Origin: Aphelenchoides besseyi
Lineage: Eukaryota > Nematoda > Chromadorea > Rhabditida > Aphelenchoididae
Length of the DNA: 64,000 nt
NCBI GenBank assembly: GCA_024699855.1
Contig: JAMPIQ010000003.1
Coordinates: 9,114,001 to 9,178,000 of the forward strand
Reading direction: 5' to 3'
Part shown: one piece after another, positions 51,949 through 61,600 of the stretch
How positions within the stretch are numbered: the stretch's first letter is position 1
How the letters are laid out: each line of letters starts with the position of its first letter
Made by a program: the position numbers and the translations under genes
The notes under the pieces: generated by a model
The model's database searches: none
What the model saw: only the letters and a program-made list of their open reading frames with translations
What the model was told of the DNA's origin: nothing

Positions 51949-52278
51949 ATGTCAAACCTTTAACAAATTTTGACATCGGGCTACTAGTTAAGAAACTTAG
52001 TCAAAAAAACTTCAGAGGTATGTTGGTGAGAGATTCTTTACCCGAAAATGTATGTAAATAGAATGTGGAATAGTAAATTTGGATTCTAAAGAAAATAAAA
52101 GTTTCAAATAACTTCTAACAATTATTGATTGTTTTAGTAAATATACTTGGGTTATTCCTATCAAAAATAAAACTGGGGATAAAATTTTGAGAGCTTTTAA
52201 AAACATTTTTCATGAAAGAAAACCTCTAGAATTACAGACTGATAAAGGAAAAGAATTTTACAATAGTAAGATAAACTG
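51949..52278 (+). pseudogene. Polinton/F54H12.3-type integrase fragment
   Basis: Reads PLTNFDIGLLVKKLSQKNFRG and MLVRDSLP, then, after stops and a frame change, GIVNLDSKENKSFK, LLTIIDCFSKYTWVIPIKNK and LELQTDKGKEFYN. IIDCFSKY and QTDKGKEF hold the first two acidic residues of a retroviral-type integrase core. The pattern is that of the C. elegans F54H12.3 transposon-derived family and Polinton-like elements. Strongly AT-rich compared with surroundings. Too decayed to function; no other element genes seen. Confidence 0.65.
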
Positions 52279-52649
52279 TTGGGTCCTTTAGTTACAAAGT
52301 GTTTATTAGAACTAAGATACCAACCATCATAATGATAATCATCCTACGAGAGTCCAAAACAAAAAACAACGGCCTACCGCGTCAGAACGGAAGGCCAAGA
52401 CGTTGTTAGATTCCACTACCCAACATAAACAAATGACTCTTTCTTTACCTCCTTGACCTCGGCGCGAAGACGCTCAAGTTCTGCGACCACAACCGCATTG
52501 GTCGATGCAGGTTCAACGAGAATCGTCCGCTTCTAAAATGTAATCGGTGACTTTATCGAACTTCCTAGTCGTGACTTACCTCCTCGGGTTTCGGGGTTGG
52601 CAATTGGGCGACAAGTTCCGAAATTTTGGCGGCTTTTTCGGCCTCTACC

Positions 52650-53480
52650 GTCTATCAATTTGCGCGTCCTGAGCAGTAGTGCTAGTCGACGAAGATTGCG
52701 GACAAGCGACTGCTTTCGCTTTGGCGACGAGCTCTTTAACGGATGGAGCTTTTGGCTGTTCCTCGCTTAAAGCGGCAACTTGTTCACGAACTTCGGCGAG
52801 TTCCGCGTTATTGTACTGCGCTTCTTCTCTTGTTCTATCTTTGCTTTGTCCGCTTCAGGGCCAATCCAAACACCTGAAACAGAAATGTTTTGTAAGAAAC
52901 AAAGAAGGATGAAACTTACCGGCGTATAGTTTACTTGTTTTTGTTCTTCAAGTTGGAAGTTGCGAAGAACCAAATAAGCGGCAATCAATCCGTCAATATT
53001 CGACGTTCCTCCGACGTAGATCGGGCGCTTAACATTCTTCAGTAAAAGTTCGTCGTGCCGCTCTTCGCTCGGGCATCGTTCCCTCCGAGGCCATGGTCTT
53101 CTTTTAAAGTCGTGCCGACGGATCGGCACACGCGCGCAGAAAACTAATAAGTTCGTCACCAGTGGACGAATTGCAATCCCGATCGGGCCTTTTTATTTGG
53201 TCGCGAAAGCACTTAGCTTTGATCTTTTGGGACTTCGCCCCCTTCTCGCGCTAAGTGACTTGCACTTTCGGCCGATGGAACGACCGTTCGTGATGTGCAA
53301 GTGCTTTGCATCTCACTCTTCTTCAGTTGCAATCCCACTTCCTGTCCGCATTGAATGTTCGCCAAGCGATAGTCGGCGTTGTGAGCGCTTCCCTCTGCAA
53401 TTAGAGAAATTAGTTGGTGAAAGAATTAAGAGAAACTTACTAAAAAACCACATGACCATAGCTTTGGCTTGATGCCGCTA
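52650..53480 (-). CDS. Unrecognised spliced gene with coiled-coil end
   Basis: Minus-strand frame with RRPWPRRERCPSEERH, then KRPIYVGGTSNIDGLIAAYLVLRNFQ, an intron (GTAAGTTTCAT donor near 52920, TTTCAG acceptor near 52874), GVWIGPEADKAKIEQEKK and, after a one-base shift near 52828, AQYNNAELAEVREQVAALSEEQ and SVKELVAKAKAVACPQ, a charged helical segment. Another helical piece (VVVAELERLRAEVKEVKK) lies near 52440-52500. Exon limits are uncertain. I do not recognise the family; it could be a host gene fragment. Confidence 0.4.
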
Positions 53481-53517
53481 ATTTTCCGTAAGTCGATTCT
53501 GCAAGTCAATGTTCATG

Positions 53518-54294
53518 TACAGGGTGTCTCAAAAAAAAGGGCAATCGTGCTGGAACTTTTTAACCAGCCATTGTATGAAGATTCTATAAAAAGAAACTAA
53601 GGTTGTTTTTGGCCGCGGAGTCGATTGGTCGAATTTTCTGCCGGATCGGACAAGTCCGCAGGCTGCTATGGACAATTTTGTACCTCCAAGCGAGTTTAAC
53701 GCTGCGAGTTTTGCATAAATTTACAAACGCTGCTTCCCATTCTTCATTTTTGTCTTCCTTTTTAAAAGCGCCGGCGGTATCAATAATCAAAGCGAGGCGA
53801 AAATGGCGTGACATCGTTATGTCACTTGATGGATGGACTTGATTACAGATTATTTATAACAATTTAAGATTAAAGATTACAGTTTGTTAACAAGATGTGC
53901 AATGTGGCCACCGTGTTCCCGTACTACCAAAGCAATGCGCTTAAGAAACTCATTAACCCACAAATTGCACAATGGAATCTTATGCCCTAGTTCTTCCCAT
54001 GCTTCCAAAATCCGGATTGTCATGAGTGAATTGATAACGACTGACCGTCATAACGAAGACAAAAATGAAGAATGGGAAGCAGCGTTTGTAAATTTATGCA
54101 AAACTCGCAGCGTTAAACTCGCTTGGAGGTACAAAATTGTCCATAGCAGCCTGCGGACTTGTCCGATCCGGCAGAAAATTCGACCAATCGACTCCGCGGC
54201 CAAAAACAACCTTAGTTTCTTTTTACAGAATCTTCATACAATGGCTGGTTAAAAAGTTCCAGCACGATTGCCCTTTTTTTTGAGACACCCTGTA
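53518..54294. mobile_element. Foldback element with arms of about 240 bp
   Basis: Begins TACAGGGTGTCTCAAAA and ends with its inverse GAGACACCCTGTA. Left arm 53518 to about 53760 and right arm about 54052 to 54294 are near-perfect inverse copies; the loop is about 290 bp. Both arms carry the same open translation (KLAWRYKIVHSS, QKIRPIDSAAKN) in opposite directions. No transposase. The TA ends and TACAGGGTGT start tie it to the mariner-type families here. Confidence 0.88.
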
Positions 54295-54824
54295 TATCGT
54301 CGGTTCGCCCAGTTTTTGCGAGAAAATATCTTGGCTGAAATCAAAACGATAAGAAGCGAAAAGTCATTAAGTCACTTACGCTGTTGCGTTGAAGCGGTTC
54401 GAAGTAGCTCGAGCCAGATGGGTGGTTTGCCGTTGGCCGACATATCCGATTTGCTCAAGTTTCACCGCATCTGACGAATTCCGCTCGAATGATAGGCGTT
54501 GAATTAAAAGTCAAATGAAACACGAAACGGCTTACGTCCAGTTTCCGTTTCCATTTTGTTTAAAAGCACGTAAACGAAATCGATGTCAAGAACTGTAAGC
54601 AGCTAAGTGAGATCGAAGTCAGAAGCGAAACGTGCTGCTTGTCAGACTGAAAATCCTGCTGATGATTTTCGTTGGTAGCCATTCAGTTCAATGTCTTTTT
54701 TGCCATCTCCTCCCCAACCCCTTCGTCTATTTATTAGGTTGAGGAGAAATCATCCAAACAGCCACAGAATGCCAAACGCGTGGCATTTTGTTTTCCCCAA
54801 AATGTTAATTTTTAAAAATTTTTC

Positions 54825-56205
54825 TACAGGGTGGTTAAAAATGAACTCCCACTTTTTTCCCGAAAAAAAATTTTTGAAATGAAAAATCGGTCTGTTTTCA
54901 TTTCGAGATCACAATTTATTAACAGTAATGAGTTCATCGGATTTCCACTTGTCCCCCTTGTCGATCCAGGCAGGTTTGAAGTCGCCGATGATAGTTGGCC
55001 ATGACTCGTTCGCGCATTGGTCGATCTTGTCTTAATTGGTCGGCGACTTCAACAATTGCCGTCCTCAACTCGTCGAGCGTTCTGGGACGCTGATCCGTGT
55101 TGAATATTCGGCCTTTCATGTAACCCCAAAGCCAGAAATCACATGGTGTGAGATCTGGAGATCGAGGTGGCCAAGCCGCGGGTGATGGATGGGCACGGGT
55201 TCCTCTTCCAATCCACCGCCCCGGGAATTCACGATCGAGCAAAGTCAGAACGTTGTTCCCAATATGACACGGGGCGCCATCTTGTTGGAACAAGATGTTG
55301 TGGAAATTGGGCCAACCCCTAAGGGTTGGCAGGATCTCGTTAACCAGGGTTTGTTCCAACCACTGGGAGTTGATTCCCCGTTGACCGGCTGATGGTTCCC
55401 AAAAAATTGGGCCAATCACGCCTTCAATGCCAACGCCCATCCACACCGTCACTTTCGGGGAGGGAAAACGACAGGTATCGAACCAATGCGGGTTGGAATC
55501 TGCCCACATGATCCAATCGTGCCGATTCACACCCCCATCCAAATGAAAGTGGGCTTCATCGGTGAATAACAAGTTATTCAACCGATCCGGATCAGCCGCC
55601 AGACGCATCAACTCGTCTCGGGCAAAATTCATTCGCGTGGCGGGATCTGGAGCGTCGAGAGCGTGTGCCATCTGAAGATGGTAGGGACGCATCTTCAGGT
55701 CTTCTTTGAGGATACGCCGGAGTGTTCTTTGTGACATCTGAGTGGTTGGCTCGTCTTCTCCATCACCACTGGGTTAATAACGAACGGATTGCGCCTCGTT
55801 GAAAGATGAGGGTTGGCCGCGAACGCTTCTCGAACATCTTCAATTGCTTCTGCGTTTCGAACACGCCTAAAGGGCAATGAAAAAAAAGCAAAACTCGAAC
55901 TCACTTGGACTTGTGCATACCGCGCTCGCCGTGCACTGAACCAGTGGCGTAGAAGTTTTCCACCCATTTTTGGATGGTTTTGCGATCGGGGTTACGAGCA
56001 TCATCATCTCCGGCATCACGACGAATTCGTTTGACAAACTTGACGTAACAGTACGCCTCCTCAATGAACACACCAACAAACTTCGCTTTTTCTTGAGCAC
56101 TGTAGCCCATAACGATTTAACAAAACTAACCGATTTTTCCAATTTTTCATTTCAAAAATTTTTTTTCGGGAAAAAAAGTGGGAGTTCATTTTTAACCACC
56201 CTGTA
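54825..56205 (-). mobile_element. Mariner-type element C (TACAGGGTGG family), nested
   Basis: TIRs start TACAGGGTGGTTAAAAATG, arms of about 60 bp. TA at each end. Third member of the family with elements A and B; carries a broken transposase on the minus strand. Confidence 0.9.
54934..56110 (-). pseudogene. Element C transposase with frameshift
   Basis: Exons 56110-55905 and 55866-54934, with GTGAGT donor and TTTAG acceptor at the same intron position as in A and B. MGYSAQEKAKFVGVFIEEAY begins the protein. The frame slips by one near 55765-55775 (after RRNPFVI). Then FTDEAHFHLDGGVN, WMGVGIEGVIGPIFWE, QQDGAPCHIGN and PRSPDLTPCD follow; the second-to-third acidic spacing is again 46 (DD46D). 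Ends QGGQVEIR. Confidence 0.82.
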
Positions 56206-56611
56206 GATTAGCGGTTATCTTCAATTTTTGTTGTTAATATTTCTTTACTTCAATGAAGCTGGAACGCGAGCAAATTCAACAACTACTCCACTACGAGTTT
56301 GTCCAGGAAAATTAACATTTTGGTGTAAAGTTTTGAGTTCTTTACTTAAAATTAAACCGAACGATCCAATTATGCGGTTTATTGTAGTTACTAGTTAACA
56401 ACAAATAGAGCGGGAAGGAAATCCGACTCGTTGCGAGGAGCAGATTTTTGGGAGTGATCGGGATCCGACCACTCGAAAGCTTCCCTTCGAGTAGGCGGGG
56501 CCTCCTCTTAACAAAGTTCTTACGGATCTAGAGATCCGTACATTGGGGAAAACAAAATGCCAGGCGTTTGGCATTCTGTGGCTGTTTGGATGATTTCTCC
56601 TCAACCTAATA

Positions 56612-57640
56612 TATCGTGTAATTGAACGCGCTGACTTGCTTAGGAAAGATCGCCGTTTCCAGAAGCCATCTTTATCTCGCAAATGACTGAAGGGAACAGG
56701 TCGGTTTTTGTACATTGAACCCCCTTAGACAAAGAGCATTTGAATGAACAATAAGAAAGCTGCCTTGTGACGCCCAGTTTTTAAAAAGTTGGCGTATCTC
56801 GAAAAACGGATGGACAAAGGTTTCGAAGACACTTGGTTTATTGCGTTTTTTGAATACTTTAGTAATGATAGCGTTGTTTTCTTCAGATTTTCAATTTTGT
56901 CGATGAAAATTAGTCTCCCTATAAAATAATTGAGTAGCGTCTGTCTGTCTGTTTGTGTCCTGAGATCGACCGATTTTGTGCACATTTATTTTCGAATGAG
57001 CACTCTCTTCCATGCAAGTTTTGTGTGCGGCCGTTTGGACCGTTTGATGAAAGACCATTTGTTTTTGCTTCCGTCTAAAGTGTTGGTTGCTTTCGTCTAT
57101 CGCCTAAATTGTGTTGGTTCTTTTAATTGCTAATTTGTTAACGTAAGTTTCTTAGGTCTTATCTGATTACAATCAAAACATTATTTTCAGATTTTGTTGC
57201 TTTCATTCAACGTGTAAAGAAGCTAAAGTATACGGTAAGTTTAGAAAACTCAACGGCATTATCATCTTTGATTCAAATTCAGGTTAACGTCTTTTGTCTA
57301 CGTGTGGCTATTGTTCCATCAAGTGACAACGACCACTAAGAACGTTAAACTGTTTAAGCTTCGGTTTTTATCGTAAGTCAATTCTCAATTGTTTAGTGAT
57401 ATTGAGTTTTTGTGTTTCAGGAAGTATACGTTGGCCATCGTTTCTTTGGTGGGCCTCACGTCTTATATTCAATTCGATTGGCCCGGTCGGATTGTCTTAT
57501 CAGGGCACAGACATTCAAAGCGGTCCGGCACGCCGTCTTTGTCTTATCAGCTGAGCCACCCACATCAGAATCTCTTTACAATCAGAATTTGCTTACTATC
57601 AGAATTGTTTACTATCAGAATTTTCATTATAAAAATCTCA
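56612..57640. other. Spacer upstream of Helitron H2
   Basis: No clear gene. Several GTAAGT and TTTCAG pairs (57150-57420) could be introns of a 5' untranslated leader for H2 or of an unrelated gene. The Helitron 5' TC end was not located. Confidence 0.35.
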
Positions 57641-57650
57641 AACTTACGAA

Positions 57651-58682
57651 ATGCCGAAACGAAAGATTGAGCTGACAGATGAGGAAAAGAAAGAACGTGA
57701 AGAAGAGCGTAGGCGTAAGAACCGTGAACGAATGCGTAAAATTCGTGCAGAACAGAAAACAGCAAAAGCAACAGAAACGGAAACACGATCAAAAATCGAA
57801 ATTGAAAACACACAAGCATTACAAGCACAAAGTCAATTGGTTGAGAAAACAAACCAAATGACAAACTTAACGAAAAACTCACAAGCATCAGACACACAAA
57901 TTCAAATCGTTGAAACTGCTCAAGAAACATCCACAGAGACACAATCAACTGCTTCTCCAGACATTTCACAACAAATGTCGTTCGTCGCTATCGACACTCA
58001 AGAACCGGTGCTCACTATCGAACAAGTTTTGGGTAGCAAATTCAGCACTCATTGTCAACCGAATGAACTCTGTGAAGCTGCTCGCAACGAATGTCAAATG
58101 TCCAGATTGCAAGTTCCGAACATGGAGAACGTTGGTGAGTGGATCGATTTCGAATCAATTGTGTTTGGTTTGTTGATTTTGATAGCGAACACTTCGTTGA
58201 AAGTTGGTTTAATGTCGATGTCATTTTGGACCGACTACTATCGTGCAGCTGAATCGAATCCATCAAAGTATTTGATTGTCAGACCACCGATCGCTCCAAA
58301 TGAAGACGCTTATTTGTTGATTCCGATTCAAAACAGTGGACACTACGTTTTGGCAGTAATGGAAAAGAAGGCACTCAGCAATCATTGTGTTCTGCATTAT
58401 TGCGATTCGTTTCATAAACCCGTTTCTCAAACTGTCTATAGGTTAATCAATTCGATTTACAGTAAATGTTTCGCTCATTGGACGGGTTTGGATCCAAACG
58501 CAAACATGTTCTTGAACGACATTGGATACCAAAGTGATCTGCAAAATGATACATGCAATTGTGGTGCTTACGTTGTTTCGAATGCAATAAACTTCTTCGA
58601 GAACACACATCAACATTCAAATGGGCGTTTTTCTAACAAAATTAAACGAAGACGGTTTCGCAAAACGTTTGAATCTGTTTGA
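57651..58682 (+). CDS. H2 N-terminal ORF with Ulp1-like protease
   Basis: 343 codons. Starts MPKRKIELTDEEKKEREEER, a highly charged helix, then a Gln/Thr-rich linker. THCQPNELCEAARN leads to the protease part: RPPIAPNEDAYLLIPIQNSG, HYVLAVMEKK (His), LHYCDSFHKP (Asp) and DTCNCGAYVVSN (Cys), the triad order of Ulp1/C48 cysteine proteases. The last 20 or so codons after HSNG are out of frame: one base shift near 58620-58627 would join NG to VFLTKLNEDG of the next ORF, as H1 reads through this point. So protease and replicase were one polyprotein. Its target is not known; desumoylation or self-processing are options from the family. Confidence 0.78.
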   Translation: MPKRKIELTDEEKKEREEERRRKNRERMRKIRAEQKTAKATETETRSKIEIENTQALQAQSQLVEKTNQMTNLTKNSQASDTQIQIVETAQETSTETQSTASPDISQQMSFVAIDTQEPVLTIEQVLGSKFSTHCQPNELCEAARNECQMSRLQVPNMENVGEWIDFESIVFGLLILIANTSLKVGLMSMSFWTDYYRAAESNPSKYLIVRPPIAPNEDAYLLIPIQNSGHYVLAVMEKKALSNHCVLHYCDSFHKPVSQTVYRLINSIYSKCFAHWTGLDPNANMFLNDIGYQSDLQNDTCNCGAYVVSNAINFFENTHQHSNGRFSNKIKRRRFRKTFESV

Positions 58683-61600
58683 CACATTGGAGGCTTCGTT
58701 TTCGTCAATTCGTACTGACAATCAAAACGCCAATGCTGAACCAATGGGTCAATCCGAAGTAATTGTATTAGAAAACGAAGTAGATGCTGAAAAACGAGCA
58801 AAACGATTGCAACAAAAACGTGACAACATCAACAAAAAACGAGCTTCTGAATCCAATCAACAAAAATTCAATCGTTTATCCGATCAAAATATTCGCCAAA
58901 GAAGCGTTCGAGACGCAGAATCTAAACAACAAAAAGTAGATCGATTGGCTAAAGACAAAGTTAAACATCAAGACTCGCGTTCAAATGAATCAGACCAACA
59001 AAAAGCTGATCGATTAAGTAAAGATAAAGCACAACATCAAAATTCACGTTCAAATGAATCAAACCAACAGAAAGCTGAACGATTGGCTAAAGATGCAGCC
59101 CACCATCAAATTTCGAGAATCACAGCACAACAGAAACAAACTCAACTGAACGTCGCATCCAAACAAGCGGATGTCCCGGTCCATCAACTAAGCAAGATGA
59201 TCAGTGAATGTCTTTGCGGTGCATTGCATTTTGAAGAAGAACGAGTTGGAAATAAACAAACGTTCAACGACTGCTGCAATCATGGTAAAATTGAGTTGCC
59301 TGACTTACCTGAATTGCCACAAGAATTGGATGATCTGTTCACTGGTAAACACCCACTCTCGAACAACTTTTTGAACAACATCCGCAAGTATAACTCCGCA
59401 AACAGTTTCGCAGCTTTTAACGTCAAAATGCGATCGTTTGCAACTCCGGGTCCTTACTGCTTTTCAATTCAAGGCCAAATCTGTTACGAGATCGATGAAA
59501 GTGTAAGCGCAGCAGCTGATCGAAAATACGGCCAATTGTTCTTCTCGGATCCAGCAGAAGCAGTTGAAAGAAGAATGAACACGACTAACGGAACTAAAAA
59601 GGAACTAATGGAATTGCTGGACAAGATAATACGCGAACATAACCCGCACGCTAAAATGCACATGATGATGAATGAATTGATGAAAGAAGAAGAGAACGCT
59701 GGCAGACCTGTTGAGAATGTGCAAATGTCGTTCAAAATGCGACCCGGTTATGATCCGAACCGTTTCAACGAACCAACTGTCGACGAAATCGGCGCCGTTT
59801 TTACAACCGACGCTTCTGGAGATATGCGTGAAATGTCCTTAGTCATCCAATTGAAAAACGAACCATCACCACGAGTTCTAAGTTCATTGAGCCCATTCGC
59901 CACTTCCTGGTTGTACCCACTGTTCTTCCCTAAAGGAACTCTTGGATGGTCAATTGATATGACGAAAATAAACGCAAACAAACATACCCGACTAACTCGT
60001 GCTGAATTCCATAGTTATCGGTTGGCCATTCGAAAAAACTCCAACAGTCGAATTCATTACGGTAAGAAACTGTTCCAACAGTTCGTCGTGGATTCGTACG
60101 TTCAAGTCGAAAGCGATCGCATAAAATGGATTCGAATGAACCAAAAGCAACTAAAAACAATTCACTATCATGAACTGCACGCAAGTCTGAACAAACTCGG
60201 TCAAAAACTGGATCGCGCTATTGGAAGAATACACATTTTGCCATCGACTCACTTCGGCTCACCACGTTTCATGCGTGAGAACTACCAGGATGCAATGGCG
60301 ATAGTTTTGAACAACGGAAACCCGGATCTGTTCATTACCATGACATGCGATGCACTTTGGCCGGAAATCGTACAAACCATCAATGAAACCATCGTCCTTG
60401 GCGCCAAACAAACAGCTAGTGATCGTCCGGATATCGTTGCGCGTGTCTTTGCCCTGAAAGTAGAAGCAATTATTGACGACTTGGTGAAGAAACAAATTTT
60501 CGGTGAACCAAAATGTTATGTTTATGTGACTGAATTCCAAAAACGCGGACTTCCACATATTCACTGCTTAGTAAGTCTGAAAGATGGACAGAAGTTTTTG
60601 CAACCAAAAAACATCGACAATTACTTCAGCGCCGAATTGCCGCCAGAATCGGATCCGGAACTGTTAGAATTGGTAAGCAAGTACATGATTCATCGTATTT
60701 GTGGCGACAAAAACCCCAGCGCTCCATGCATGATCAACGGAAAGTGTCGACACAAGTTCCCGAAACAGTTTTTGGAAGAAACCAAAGTCAACGAAAACGG
60801 TTATCCATTTCTGAAACGACCGAACAACGGACGCACTATTGAAATCAAAGGTGTGAAGTATGATAACCGTCGAGTTGTCCCACATAGTTGGTACCTTTTG
60901 AAGCGCTATCGATGCCATATCAACGTTGAAATTGTGAGCTCCATTAAGAATGTCAAGTACCTTTACAAATACACTTACAAAGGTTATGACGCCGCTTCTT
61001 TGGAATTGCAATCATCCGGCAATATTAATCACGATGAAATCAAAGACCACATTGACGGTCGTTACGTCGGTCCTGTCGAAGCATGTTATCGGATCCTGAA
61101 GTTAAAAATGCACGATAAGAGCCACCACATTGAACGATTGCCAATCCATTTGGAAAACCAACAAGCCGTCTACATCGAAGAAGATTGCGATGCTGAAAAA
61201 GCGAAAAAAGCAATGGAAAAGAAAACCAAACTGATGGATTACTTTAAGTTGAATGAACGTGATTCGAACGCGTGCCAACTTCTGTATTCTGAAATTCCAA
61301 CTCATTACTCATGGAAATCAGTTAAAGTACTCACCAACCAAAACACCGAAACGGTCAATCAATGGGAACCAAGAGTACGAAGCAGCAATACGATCGGTCG
61401 GATGTATGCAATTAGTCCAAGTCAAGGTGATTTGTGGCACTTACGTCTTTTGCTTCGACACGTCAGAGGTGCGAAAAGTTTCAAAGAATTGCGAACAGTT
61501 GACGGAACTGAATATCAAAATAATGGAGAAGCATGTCTGGCATTGGGTTTGATAGAAGATGATGAAGAGTATGTAAAATGTATGGAAGAAGCAGTTAAGG

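Larger units (their letters stand above)
54732..56611. mobile_element. Outer mariner-type MITE (TTAGGTTGAGG ends)
   Basis: TIRs of about 66 bp: TTAGGTTGAGGAGAAATC at 54734 and its inverse ending at 56609, with TA on both sides. TTAGGTTG is a common mariner TIR start. Another element is inserted inside, 25 bp after the left TIR. The remaining body (56206-56545) has no transposase motif. Confidence 0.8.
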
